Positions 34,751 to 43,267 of a stretch of 64,000 nucleotides of DNA are shown one piece after another (the stretch's first letter is position 1; every line of letters starts with the position of its first letter). This stretch comes from SSSZ01 sp016790965. Its GTDB lineage: Bacteria > Pseudomonadota > Gammaproteobacteria > Burkholderiales > Rhodocyclaceae. The notes under the pieces were generated by a model that had not been told where the DNA came from, made no database searches, and saw nothing but the letters and a program-made list of their open reading frames with translations. The position numbers were made by a program, and so were the translations under genes. The stretch covers positions 1 through 64,000 of the forward strand of contig JAEUNZ010000025.1 of NCBI GenBank assembly GCA_016790965.1. Reading direction: 5' to 3'.

Positions 34751-34783
34751 GTAAAACGGGGAGCAGATTGACTCAGCTCCCCG
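34751..34783 (-). terminator. terminator/attenuator after nosZ
   Basis: On the minus strand CGGGGAGC, an 11-base loop, GCTCCCCG and then TTTT. It may stop most transcripts after nosZ and give partial read-through into nosC1 and the accessory genes. Confidence 0.75.
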
Positions 34784-34816
34784 ATGATTGCCTTAAGTCA
34801 GATCAAGTCGTACGGC

Positions 34817-37108
34817 TCACTTAACCTTCTTGGCGCCGTTCTGCTCCAGATAGGTCTTGGCCCGCAGACCGAGGTCGGCGGCCTTGACCTGATACTGCCA
34901 GACCTGCTCGGCCCAGAGGTTGGCCTGTTCCCAATCCTTCTTGGCCGCAGCGGCTTCGTGCTTCTCCTTGGCGCCCTTGATCTTGTTCAGCTGATCGGTG
35001 GCGTCCTCGACCATGGCGACCACGTCCGGGAAGTCCTTGAAGTTCACGCTGGTGATGTAGCCGACGACGGAGTCGATGACGGCTTGCGTATCGGCAACCT
35101 TCTTCAGTGTGGTCTTGTAGTCATTCTCGGTGTAGCCCTGCTTGGCCATTTCGGTCTTGGTCGGCTTCCAGCCCTTCGGCTTGACGAGCAGGTAGCCCAT
35201 CATTTCAAGGTGCAGGGCGGAGCAGAATTCCGTGCAGTAGTACGGATAGACGCCTTCCTTGTCAGCCTTGAACTTGACGGTGATGGTCTTGCCCGGTTCG
35301 ATGGAGCCATGGACGTTGTAGGTGGAGACCGTGAAGCCGTGGGTCTCGTCCTGGGCGCGCTCGAGGTTGGTCAGGTGGATGGTGACTTCGTCGCCCACGT
35401 CGGCCTCGATGGTTTCAGGCGTGATGTGCGAACGGATCAGGGTGCCGAAGACCTCGATCTTGTTGCCCTTCTTGACCGTCTTTTCCTCGCCGGCCCGGAC
35501 CGCGCCCGGGTGCGGCTTGTCGGTGCGGGAGTCGGTGCCCACCTTGTAGCGGACGCCCGGCTTCAGCTTGTCGGCGGAGATGGAGACGGCGTAGTGCGGC
35601 TCGCCCAGCGGCAGCGGCATGTCGTACAACAGTTGCATCTTGTCGTTCGAAATGTCGATGAGCTGGTGGTTCTGCGGGTGCAGGGGGCCGACGGGCACAA
35701 AGCGGTCGATGGCCAACTTGTTGAGAGCGACCAGGTAACGGCCCTTGGGATCGGCGGAGTCGCCTTCCATGGCCATCAGGTGACCGATGTTGTAATGGAC
35801 AGAGATCTTGTCCACCACCTTGCCTTCGCAGTAGTTCCACTTGGCGACCTGGCTATCGACGTACAAAGACGTGTAGGCGATGCAGGGCTTGGAATCGTAC
35901 TGGGTGTGCAAGGGGCCGAGGCCGAGTTGCACCTGCTTGTCGAGGGCATCCTGCAGCCCTATGACGGGCACGCCGTACGGATCCTTGGACTCGAACTTGG
36001 CGGCCTTGATCGCAGCCTGGAGCTTCTCGAAGCTATACACCGAAGTGTGGGTGTCGAGCTTGCCGGAGACGATGATGAACTTGCCATCCGGAGTCACGTC
36101 CACGCCGTGAGGCGATTTGGGTTCGGGGACCAGGAAGAGGATGCCTTCCTTGGTGGAGACGTCCAGGGGCAGTACTTTGTGGCCGTTGATGGTCTTGGCC
36201 TTGCCGGCGGCCACCAGTTCGGCGGCCTTCTTCCAGTTGATCACGTGCAGATAGTCGGTGTCCTTGGCGGAGCAACCGGCTTCGTACGGGGGACGACCCT
36301 TTTCGATGCCGCCGACGTAGCGCTCGGAACAGAAGGAATTGGTGAAGGACCAACCGTCAGAGGGGCCCTTGCCGGCGTCGGAGAGATCCTGCCAGTAGGG
36401 GGGCAGTTCGAGGGAGAAGGATTCCTTCGGCTCGATGCGGCCTTCCTTGCGGTCGAACTTCCAATAGGTCACGCCACCGCGGTACTTCTCGTTCATGTCC
36501 TCCAGCGGGTAGAACTTCTTGTTTTCCAGCGGGGCGGGGTACTGGGCCGCTTCGATCACGTATTCCGTGTTGGGCGTGACGAAGGCGCCGCCGTGCTCGG
36601 ACTTGTAGATCGGATTGACCACGATCTGCTTGGTTTCGAAGTCACGCAGGTCGATGACGGCGAGCCGGGGATTTGCCTTGTCGTTAATGAACAGGAACTG
36701 GCCGTCGTACTTGCCCTGGGTTTCCGAGATGGCGGGGTGGTGCGTGTCACCCCAGGTGATCTGTTTGCCGTCGATGGCGCCTTGGGCCAGCACAGCCTTG
36801 GAGTTCTCGTCGTAGCCGTAGCCCTGCCAGGGTTCCGGGGTGAACACGGCGAGGTACTTCAGGATGCGCATGGACGGAATGCCATACACGATGATCTGGC
36901 CCGACTGGCCCCCGGAGCTGAACACCACGAACTCATCGCGCTTGCCGGTCGGAACGTAGGTCTTGGCCGCGGCCAGCAGATCCTGCTGGCTCAGGTTGCG
37001 ACGCTTCATCACGTCCTGCAGCGACTCGGCGGACCACGCTGAGGCGGCGCCGAATCCGAGGCCGGCTGCGACCAGCAGCGCGGTGGATTTCACTGCAAAT
37101 TTTCTCAT
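34817..37108 (-). CDS. nosZ: nitrous oxide reductase, clade II (Sec-exported)
   Basis: A 763-aa periplasmic enzyme that reduces N2O to N2. The leader MRKFAVKSTALLVAAGLGF has no twin-arginine motif, which marks the clade II type. CuZ histidine segments include DTHHPAISE (about 120), PHGVDVTPDG and YNIGHLMAMEG in the beta-propeller; the C-terminal cupredoxin domain has the CuA ligands in CTEFCSALHLEMMG (about 625). A further about 80-residue C-terminal extension rich in Lys and Glu follows. I chose the ATG at 37108 because GGGAG precedes it; an ATG at 37123 is in frame. A RegA-like box lies about 75 bases upstream. An open frame of 752 codons on the opposite strand is a composition shadow. Confidence 0.97.
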   Translation of the reverse strand: MRKFAVKSTALLVAAGLGFGAASAWSAESLQDVMKRRNLSQQDLLAAAKTYVPTGKRDEFVVFSSGGQSGQIIVYGIPSMRILKYLAVFTPEPWQGYGYDENSKAVLAQGAIDGKQITWGDTHHPAISETQGKYDGQFLFINDKANPRLAVIDLRDFETKQIVVNPIYKSEHGGAFVTPNTEYVIEAAQYPAPLENKKFYPLEDMNEKYRGGVTYWKFDRKEGRIEPKESFSLELPPYWQDLSDAGKGPSDGWSFTNSFCSERYVGGIEKGRPPYEAGCSAKDTDYLHVINWKKAAELVAAGKAKTINGHKVLPLDVSTKEGILFLVPEPKSPHGVDVTPDGKFIIVSGKLDTHTSVYSFEKLQAAIKAAKFESKDPYGVPVIGLQDALDKQVQLGLGPLHTQYDSKPCIAYTSLYVDSQVAKWNYCEGKVVDKISVHYNIGHLMAMEGDSADPKGRYLVALNKLAIDRFVPVGPLHPQNHQLIDISNDKMQLLYDMPLPLGEPHYAVSISADKLKPGVRYKVGTDSRTDKPHPGAVRAGEEKTVKKGNKIEVFGTLIRSHITPETIEADVGDEVTIHLTNLERAQDETHGFTVSTYNVHGSIEPGKTITVKFKADKEGVYPYYCTEFCSALHLEMMGYLLVKPKGWKPTKTEMAKQGYTENDYKTTLKKVADTQAVIDSVVGYITSVNFKDFPDVVAMVEDATDQLNKIKGAKEKHEAAAAKKDWEQANLWAEQVWQYQVKAADLGLRAKTYLEQNGAKKVK

Positions 37109-37180
37109 CTCGATATCTCCCATTTAATCAAGGGTTTGTAGACCTTCTTCCCTCCATTGGCACAGCATCCACAGTCCACT

Positions 37181-37195
37181 GCGACAATTTGCCGC
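37181..37195. promoter_or_regulatory. RegA-like binding box upstream of nosZ
   Basis: GCGACAATTTGCCGC fits the RegA/PrrA/RegR consensus (GNGRCRTTNNGNCGC) with one mismatch. The same word with one change is at 40988-41002, next to regB. It lies between nosZ and the divergent copper-protein genes. Confidence 0.6.
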
Positions 37196-37301
37196 ACACT
37201 GTATGCCGCTGAGGCTGTGAAAAAATTGACGCGCATTAAGTTTTCGCGGCCTCCTTGCCGCAGAATCGCTTCCCGTTTCTCCTACTGGCGCGAGTTTCGT
37301 C

Positions 37302-37769
37302 TTGAATAAGAAGATGCTGATCGACGCGATCGGCCTGCTCCTCATGGCCTTGATTGTCGTGGTCGGGTACAAGCTTTCGCCGCTTCTTTTGCCCAAGGCG
37401 GATGTCACGGCGACGCCGGACCCCGCCTGCGATCTGCACCGCAATCCGTGCGCTGCGGCCCTTCCCGGAGGGGGGCGGGTGGAGTTGTCACTTGCTCCGC
37501 GGCCCATTCCCATGATCAAACCCCTGCGGGTCGAGGTGGTCGTCCAGGGTCGTGGAGTCTCTACCGCCGAGGTCGATTTTGCCGGGGTGTCCATGAACAT
37601 GGGACTCAACCGCCCCCGGCTGGCCGCAGGGGAAGAAGGGCGCTTTTCCGGGGAGGCGACCTTGCCCGTGTGCGTGACGGGAACCATGGACTGGCAAGCT
37701 ACCGTCCTGCTCGAAACTGAGCGGGAGCGTATTGCCATACCGTTCCGTTTCGGATCTCAGCCGAGGTAG
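37302..37769 (+). CDS. membrane-anchored hypothetical protein of the copper/nos region
   Basis: About 155 aa with one N-terminal membrane anchor (LLLMALIVVVGYKLSPLLL) and a periplasmic part. That part has CDLHRNPCAAALPGGGRVEL, FAGVSMNMGLNRPRL and GEATLPVCVTGTM. Cysteines and methionines (MNMG) suggest copper handling. Similar proteins sit beside SCO genes in denitrifiers and cytochrome oxidase clusters; I give no name. Start is TTG at 37302 or ATG at 37314; neither has a strong ribosome site. Followed closely by sco1, probably as an operon divergent from nosZ. Confidence 0.72.
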   Translation: MNKKMLIDAIGLLLMALIVVVGYKLSPLLLPKADVTATPDPACDLHRNPCAAALPGGGRVELSLAPRPIPMIKPLRVEVVVQGRGVSTAEVDFAGVSMNMGLNRPRLAAGEEGRFSGEATLPVCVTGTMDWQATVLLETERERIAIPFRFGSQPR

Positions 37770-37772
37770 AGG

Positions 37773-38369
37773 GTGTCCCTGCGCGTCCTGCAAATCATCG
37801 CCGCTCTGCTTGCCGCTGCCGTCATCGGCCTGGCGCTGTTCTGGCACCCGGAGCCGGTGCCGCGGGCCTTGCCGCGCGCGCCGGAGCCCGCGGGGGGCGA
37901 TTTCACCTTGGCCTCCGCGGATGGGCCGGTGAGCCTCTCCGCCATGCGCGGGAAGGTTGTCCTGATCTATTTCGGCTATACCTACTGTCCCGACATTTGC
38001 CCGACTGCGTTGGCGGCCGTGTCTGATGCCTTGGAACGGCTCAGCCGCGAGGAATTGGCGCGGGTCAGCGTGCTATTCGTTTCCGTCGACCCGGCCAGGG
38101 ATACGGTGGGCCACCTCAAGGAATACGCGGCCTTTTTCCATCCGGCCATCCTTGGCGTAACCGGCAGCGAGGCCCAGATCACCGAGATCGCCGCCCGCTA
38201 TGGTGTCTATTACGCCCGCCAGCCGGAGGCGTCCGGCGGCGGCTACGCCGTCGATCACAGCTCAGACTTGCACCTGATCGCGCCGGAGGGCCGCCCCGCC
38301 GGTCGCTTGCCCCACGGCGCCGGTCCCGACCAGATCGTGGCGGAAATCCGCCGCCTGCTGGAGTACTGA
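37773..38369 (+). CDS. SCO1/SenC copper-delivery protein
   Basis: A 198-aa membrane-anchored thioredoxin-fold protein. An N-terminal anchor (LQIIAALLAAAVIGLALFW) is followed by the copper-binding CPDIC (C72, C76) in GYTYCPDICPT, VSVDPARDT, and a late conserved His in YAVDHSSDLHL. SCO proteins load copper into CuA sites of oxidases and, in denitrifiers, of NosZ. Its place between the nos genes and PCuAC supports CuA maturation of NosZ. Confidence 0.9.
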   Translation: MSLRVLQIIAALLAAAVIGLALFWHPEPVPRALPRAPEPAGGDFTLASADGPVSLSAMRGKVVLIYFGYTYCPDICPTALAAVSDALERLSREELARVSVLFVSVDPARDTVGHLKEYAAFFHPAILGVTGSEAQITEIAARYGVYYARQPEASGGGYAVDHSSDLHLIAPEGRPAGRLPHGAGPDQIVAEIRRLLEY

Positions 38370-38400
38370 TTTTCACCATCCCGATCGAGAGGAAGTCACC

Positions 38401-38868
38401 ATGTTGAAGAAGATTTGCCTGTTGGCCGCCCTGGCCACCGCCATCCCCGCCTGGGCCGGCTCCGCCGACGAGGTATCGGTCGAAGGCCCCTATGTCCGCA
38501 TGGCGCCCCCGGGGGCGCCCGCGACGGCCGCATTCATGGTGCTCAGGAATTCCGGCGGCAAGGCGGCTCGTCTGGTCAAGGTCGACAACCGCGTTGCCAA
38601 GATCACCGAATTGCACAACCACCTCAACGACGGCGGTGTGATGCGCATGCGGCAGGTCAAGGCCATCGAGATCCCCGCCAAGGGTGAGGTGAGTCTGGCG
38701 CCGGGAGGTCTGCACGTGATGCTCATCGATCTCAAGGCGCCCCTCACGGAGGGGGCCAGCGTGCCGCTCACCCTGGGATTCGACGATGGCAGCAGCAAGA
38801 CCGTCGACGCCAAGGTCGTGCGCCCTGGAGCCGCCGCCCAGGAGCATCAGCACGGCCACCATCACTGA
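38401..38868 (+). CDS. periplasmic copper chaperone PCuAC
   Basis: A 155-aa exported protein (signal MLKKICLLAALATAIPAWA). The Cu(I) motif of the family, H-(M)-x10-M-x21-H-x-M, is represented by ELHNHLNDGGVMRM and GGLHVMLID. A His-rich tail (HQHGHHH) may bind extra copper. PCuAC usually hands copper to SCO1 or directly to CuA domains. AGAGGAAG before the ATG fits a ribosome site. Same strand and close to sco1. Confidence 0.9.
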   Translation: MLKKICLLAALATAIPAWAGSADEVSVEGPYVRMAPPGAPATAAFMVLRNSGGKAARLVKVDNRVAKITELHNHLNDGGVMRMRQVKAIEIPAKGEVSLAPGGLHVMLIDLKAPLTEGASVPLTLGFDDGSSKTVDAKVVRPGAAAQEHQHGHHH

Positions 38869-38875
38869 TCCTAGA

Positions 38876-39096
38876 AACCTCGGTTGACCGCTTGTCAGTC
38901 CCTGGAAAGCCTTGTGCCTTGAACCTCCGCGCACCTTCGCGACGCTCACCCGTCGGGTCCATCGCTACGAGCCCGTTGGCGCATCCGGGCGGGCGCCTGG
39001 CTTTGTCGCTCCTCCTCGCAGGCATGTGCCTGCCGCGTCGTCGCTTGGCGCCAGACACCCGCCCGAACGCACTAACGGGCTCGTCCAACTGAGGTT
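38876..39096. repeat. MITE-like element with long imperfect hairpin
   Basis: Outer ends AACCTCGGTTG and CAACTGAGGTT pair with one mismatch. Inside, ACGAGCCCGTT (38967-38977) pairs with AACGGGCTCGT (39074-39084), then CGGGCGGGCGCCTGGC with its near complement, then GCAGGCA with TGCCTGC around a TG loop. CTTTGTCGCTC-x-TCCTCGC is shared with the element at 26853-27016. It fills the gap between the PCuAC and regA genes. Confidence 0.65.
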
Positions 39097-39153
39097 GCTA
39101 GGCCGATTGACCCACGCGAAAGGGGCGGGGTACGCCCCGATGCCCTCGGGGCG

Positions 39154-39687
39154 TCAGTGTTTCACGGGGCGTTTGGCCAGTTTGCGCTGCAAGGTGCGCC
39201 GGTGCATCTTCAGGGCGCGGGCCGTGGCGGAAATATTGCCGTCGTTTTCGTGCAGGACGCGCTGAATGTGCTCCCACTCCAGTCGGTCCACCGAGAGGGG
39301 CTCGTCGGAGGGGATGCAATCGATATCCGGCGTCTCGGCATCGGCGAAGGCTGCCAGGATCGCCTCCAGTTCAACCGGCTTGGCCAGGTACTGCACGGCC
39401 CCCAGCTTGATGGCGTCGACCGCCGTGGTGATGCTGGCATAGCCGGTCAGGACCACGATGCGGCATTCGGGGTTGAGCGCGAGAAGTTGTGGAATGAGGG
39501 CCAGGCCGGAACTGCCCCCCAAGTTGAGGTCGAGGACTACCCGTTGCGGTGGCGCGGCCAAGGCCTGGGCCAACGCATCCTCTGGCGTGGTCGCGCCGCG
39601 GGCGGCGAGATCGCGACGCTGCAGGGCACGCACGAGTACGCTATTGAAGGTGGAGTCATCGTCGATGACGAGGATGGAGTCTTTCAT
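39154..39687 (-). CDS. regA: RegA/PrrA-type response regulator
   Basis: A 177-aa response regulator with receiver domain (ILVIDDDSTF; phosphorylated D53 in VVLDLNLGGSSGL) and a Fis-type C-terminal helix-turn-helix (ISATARALKMHRRTLQRKL). This size and layout are those of RegA/PrrA/ActR, global regulators of redox and anaerobic metabolism. The ATG overlaps the regB stop by 4 bases. Likely targets include nosZ and the adjacent cytochrome through two matching boxes. Confidence 0.88.
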   Translation of the reverse strand: MKDSILVIDDDSTFNSVLVRALQRRDLAARGATTPEDALAQALAAPPQRVVLDLNLGGSSGLALIPQLLALNPECRIVVLTGYASITTAVDAIKLGAVQYLAKPVELEAILAAFADAETPDIDCIPSDEPLSVDRLEWEHIQRVLHENDGNISATARALKMHRRTLQRKLAKRPVKH

Positions 39688-40940
39688 GGCGGGGCGAGGG
39701 GAAGTTCCAGGCGGGCGATGGCTCCGCCAGCGGGGTCATTGCTCAGCGCGAGGGTGCCGCCGCGCCTTTCGATGGCTGAGCGGGCCAGCAGGAGCCCGAT
39801 GCCGCTGCCGCCGGCGTGGGCGGGGAAAGCCCGCTGGCCGCCTTCCGCGAGGACGTTCGGCGGGAAGCCGGGGCCGTGGTCACGGATAGCCACCACGAGC
39901 CTTTCGGCACTCCAGGAAACAAGGATTTCGACAGGTTGCGGCGATGTGTTGGCAGCGTTGTTGAGCAGGTTGATCACTGCCTGGCCCAGGGTGGGGTCGG
40001 CAACGATGTCGGGAGGAGGGTGGGGACCGCTGGCGGTGAACCCGTGGCGGGCATCGGGGCGTAGTTCCTCCCAGCGGGTCATGATGCCGGCGAGCCACTG
40101 ATCGACGGGCCGTGGGGCTGCGGCGTCCAGTCTTTCGGCGCCGGCGCGCCGCGACAGCCCGGTGATGATGTCCTTGCAGACGCTGATCTGCCGACGCAGG
40201 AGGGTCACGTCGTCGTGCAGGGCGCCGGGCAAATTGGCATCCCGGGCGAGTTCCCCCGCCACGACCGCCATGGTCGCCAGGGGGGTGCCCAGTTCGTGGG
40301 CTGCGCCCGCGGCGAGGGCGCCCAGGGCGACCAGACGTTCGTCGCGCAGGGCCGCTTCCCGAGCGGCGGCGAGCGCAGCGTCGCGCTGCCGGATGAGGGC
40401 GCTCAGGCGCACCACGAACCATGCGATCATCCCCGACGACACGGCGAAGGTGATCCACATGCCTCCAAGGTGAAGGCGGGTCGCCCGCTCGCCGTCGGCC
40501 AGGGGCAGGGGAAGGTAGACCCCCATGAGCAGGGAATAGAGTGCGATGGCCAGGGCGCCGGTAGTGAGCACCCAGGCGGTCGGTAGAGCGAGGGCGGCGA
40601 TGGCGACCGGCGGCAGCAGCAGGGAAACCAGGGGGTTGGTGGCGCCGCCGCTGAAGAAGACGAGCGCGCCCAGCGTACCGAGATCCAGCCAGAGCTGCAG
40701 GGCGAACTCGCTCGCCGTGACGCGAGCGCCGCGGCCGAGGCGAACCAGGGTGATGCCGTTCTGCGCCGCCGCGATGGCGATCAGCAACAGCATGGGGAGG
40801 AGGGGCAGCGGAACGCCCAGAAGGGGGTCGGTCACCACCACCAGCACGGCCATGACACCCAGTACCAGCCAGCGGGCCGCACACAGCCGGCGCAGGCTTG
40901 CGGACAGCGTGTCGGCGTCGGGGGCGGGCGTGGCGACCAT
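39684..40940 (-). CDS. regB: RegB/PrrB-type redox sensor histidine kinase
   Basis: About 418 aa. Six membrane segments in the first 180 residues include the quinone-site motif GGATNP (about 98-103). The dimerisation helix has the phospho-acceptor His215 in AAGAAHELGTPLATM, and a cysteine in RRQISVCKDII (C255) at the place of the redox-active cysteine of RegB. The ATPase part has NLLNNAANTS and RDHGPGFP. I chose the ATG at 40940; the frame is open to 40994. It senses respiratory quinone state and phosphorylates RegA. Confidence 0.88.
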   Translation of the reverse strand: MVATPAPDADTLSASLRRLCAARWLVLGVMAVLVVVTDPLLGVPLPLLPMLLLIAIAAAQNGITLVRLGRGARVTASEFALQLWLDLGTLGALVFFSGGATNPLVSLLLPPVAIAALALPTAWVLTTGALAIALYSLLMGVYLPLPLADGERATRLHLGGMWITFAVSSGMIAWFVVRLSALIRQRDAALAAAREAALRDERLVALGALAAGAAHELGTPLATMAVVAGELARDANLPGALHDDVTLLRRQISVCKDIITGLSRRAGAERLDAAAPRPVDQWLAGIMTRWEELRPDARHGFTASGPHPPPDIVADPTLGQAVINLLNNAANTSPQPVEILVSWSAERLVVAIRDHGPGFPPNVLAEGGQRAFPAHAGGSGIGLLLARSAIERRGGTLALSNDPAGGAIARLELPLAPP

Positions 40941-40987
40941 GGCCGGATTATCGGTGATATGGGTCAATTTTTCCCCGCAACCCCCGT

Positions 40988-41002
40988 GCGACAATTCGCC
41001 GC
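40988..41002. promoter_or_regulatory. RegA-like binding box between regB and cytochrome gene
   Basis: GCGACAATTCGCCGC differs from the box upstream of nosZ by one base; both are preceded by T and followed by A. Its place between divergent regB and a cytochrome gene suggests autoregulation. Confidence 0.6.
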
Positions 41003-41026
41003 ATCAATTTTCTTCGAGGCTTGCCG

Positions 41027-41683
41027 ATGTCTGCCTTCCGTTTTCTTCCCTTGCTCCTTGTGCTGGCCGCCGGGTCGGCGGTCGCGGCGGACCTCGAGAA
41101 AGGCAGGGAAATCAACGGCACCTGCGCGGCCTGTCACGGGGAGTTCGGTCAAGGGGGCAAGAAGGGCGAGTATCCGCGCATCGCGGGCCAGCGGGCCGGC
41201 TACATCATGGACCAATTGAAGAGCTTTCGTTCCCGTACCCGGGTGAACATTCCCATGTTTCCCTATACCCAGGAAAGAGAATTGCCAGACGAGGACATTC
41301 GCGACGTGGCGGAATACCTGGCCGCCATCGAATTGCCGACCAGGATGCCCACCTTCAAGGGGGACGAAGACGCCCTGACCCGCCTGCAGATGGTGGACAA
41401 AGTGATGATCATTCCCCGCTCTGAAGGGGATATCGAGAACGGCGGAGCGGTGTACCAGAAGCTCTGTGTCACCTGCCATGCCAAGACTGGTCTGGGGCGC
41501 GGCAAATTTCCCATGCTGGTGGGGCAATACACCAATTACCTCAAGCGTCAGATCGACGCCTACGTGAAGGGCGAGCGTCCCCACGACGAGGAAGGCAAGG
41601 GCGGTGTTCTCAACACCTTGAAGGAAAAGGACATCCAGGACGTGCTTGCCTATCTCACCACCTTGCAGGGGCCGAGCGAATGA
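41027..41683 (+). CDS. dihaem cytochrome c (c4-like)
   Basis: A 218-aa periplasmic cytochrome with signal peptide (FLPLLLVLAAGSAVAA) and haem sites CAACH (33-37) and CVTCH (about 147-151). Segments EYPRIAGQRAGYIM and KFPMLVGQYTNYLKRQ are duplicated halves as in cytochrome c4. ATG at 41027 preceded by GAGG; a TTG at 41021 is in frame. Divergent from regB with a RegA-like box between, so probably part of the redox regulon and a donor to a terminal reductase. Confidence 0.87.
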   Translation: MSAFRFLPLLLVLAAGSAVAADLEKGREINGTCAACHGEFGQGGKKGEYPRIAGQRAGYIMDQLKSFRSRTRVNIPMFPYTQERELPDEDIRDVAEYLAAIELPTRMPTFKGDEDALTRLQMVDKVMIIPRSEGDIENGGAVYQKLCVTCHAKTGLGRGKFPMLVGQYTNYLKRQIDAYVKGERPHDEEGKGGVLNTLKEKDIQDVLAYLTTLQGPSE

Positions 41684-42015
41684 AGACGTTGCAGGCCTTA
41701 ATCCTCTTCCTGGTCGCCCAGAGTGCCGGCGCCCACGGTCATCCAGGGGCAGTGGATGACTCCATGCCTGACGCCGAGCGCATTCGTTTTTGCCAAAGGG
41801 TGCGGGATTTCGCCATGGTTGCCTTCGGTGACCGGGAAAGGGGCCGCCCGATGAAGTTGTTCGCCGAGGATGGTAGTCCGGGGCCTCGGGTGACCAATGC
41901 CATCGTCCGCCGCATTTACGAGGAACCCCAGATCGACAGCCCCAAGAAGGCCGAGGCCTTCAGCCGTGCCACCTGCAACGAGATGATGCAGGGCGCGGGG
42001 TCCAATAATCCCTGA
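41680..42015 (+). CDS. hypothetical exported protein
   Basis: 111 aa with a signal peptide (MKTLQALILFLVAQSAGA) and a small mature domain containing RFCQRVRDFAMVAFGDRERGRP and AFSRATCNEMM. Two cysteines. The ATG overlaps the cytochrome stop by 4 bases (ATGA), so it is co-expressed with it. No family recognised; a role linked to the cytochrome is only positional inference. Confidence 0.75.
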   Translation: MKTLQALILFLVAQSAGAHGHPGAVDDSMPDAERIRFCQRVRDFAMVAFGDRERGRPMKLFAEDGSPGPRVTNAIVRRIYEEPQIDSPKKAEAFSRATCNEMMQGAGSNNP

Positions 42016-42199
42016 CTGTCCAGCCGCTTCGTGCCATGGAGAGAAGGGGAGCTTTCCTGGCTTCCAGGGCCGGTAATTTTCGTCGTTTTGCTGCGGGGCA
42101 ATGCGGAGAAGCCTGCGCGAACGGATAAAATGCCAAGTCGTTCGTGCCATGCCGGCCGGGAAGCGGTCAGGCGCGCGCCGCAATCTCAGGAGGCTTTGC

Positions 42200-43267
42200 A
42201 TGATATTGGTTACCGGGGGTGCCGGATTCATCGGCTCCAACTTTGTCCTCGACTGGCTTGAGGGGAGTGACGAACACGTCCTCAACCTCGACAAGCTCAC
42301 CTACGCCGGCAATCTTGCCAATCTGAAATCCCTGCAGGGCGACGCCCGCCACCACTTCGTGCGTGGCGACATCGGCGACTTCGCCCTCGTGGCGGCCTTG
42401 CTCGCCGAGCACCGGCCCCGGGCGGTGGTCAATTTTGCGGCGGAGTCCCACGTGGACCGCTCGATCCACGGCCCGGAGGATTTCATCCAGACCAATATCG
42501 TCGGCAGTTTCCGGCTGCTGGAGGCGGTTCGCGCCCACTGGGGCGGGCTCCCGCAGGCGGAGAAGACCCCATTCCGCTTCCTGCACGTGTCCACCGACGA
42601 GGTCTATGGCTCCCTGGGTAAGGACGATCCTCCCTTTGCCGAGAGCAACCGCTACGAGCCCAACAGCCCCTATTCGGCATCAAAGGCCGCTTCCGACCAC
42701 CTGGTGCGGGCTTATTGCCACACCTACGGTCTGCCGGTCCTGACCACCAATTGTTCCAACAACTACGGCCCCTACCACTTCCCCGAGAAGCTCATCCCCC
42801 TGGTGCTGCACAATGCCCTGGCGGGAAAGCCCCTGCCCATCTACGGCGACGGCCAGCAGGTGCGTGACTGGCTTTACGTCAAGGACCATTGCAGCGCCAT
42901 CCGCCGTGTGCTGGAGGCCGGGCGGCTGGGCGAAACCTACAACGTCGGCGGCTGGAACGAGAAGCCCAATCTGGACGTGGTCCATACCCTGTGCGACATC
43001 CTGGATGAACTGCGTCCCCGGGCGGACGGCGCCTCGTATCGCAGCCAGATTACCTTCGTCAAGGATCGTCCCGGCCACGACCGGCGTTACGCCATCGACG
43101 CCCGCAAGCTGGAGCGCGAACTGGGCTGGAAGCCGGCCGAGACCTTTGAAACCGGCATTCGCAAGACGGTGCGCTGGTACCTGGACAACCCGGACTGGGT
43201 GAGCGACGTGACCAGCGGCGCCTACCTGGAATGGACCAAGCTGCACTATCAGGAGGGCAAGGCATGA
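42200..43267 (+). CDS. rmlB: dTDP-glucose 4,6-dehydratase
   Basis: A 355-aa NAD-dependent enzyme, step two of dTDP-L-rhamnose synthesis. It has the Rossmann motif GGAGFIGS near the start, the catalytic STDEVYG (Thr-Asp-Glu, about 132), and YSASKA (Tyr-x3-Lys, about 160). AGGAGG precedes the ATG at 42200 by six bases, which decides this start over upstream in-frame codons. The stop overlaps the rmlA start by 4 bases. Confidence 0.95.
   Translation: MILVTGGAGFIGSNFVLDWLEGSDEHVLNLDKLTYAGNLANLKSLQGDARHHFVRGDIGDFALVAALLAEHRPRAVVNFAAESHVDRSIHGPEDFIQTNIVGSFRLLEAVRAHWGGLPQAEKTPFRFLHVSTDEVYGSLGKDDPPFAESNRYEPNSPYSASKAASDHLVRAYCHTYGLPVLTTNCSNNYGPYHFPEKLIPLVLHNALAGKPLPIYGDGQQVRDWLYVKDHCSAIRRVLEAGRLGETYNVGGWNEKPNLDVVHTLCDILDELRPRADGASYRSQITFVKDRPGHDRRYAIDARKLERELGWKPAETFETGIRKTVRWYLDNPDWVSDVTSGAYLEWTKLHYQEGKA

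Noticed and set aside
34784..37042. A 752-codon open frame on the plus strand opposite nosZ
   Set aside because: It is the mirror of a high-GC gene with strong codon bias. The minus strand encodes unmistakable NosZ, and the plus-strand product has no motif or start signal.
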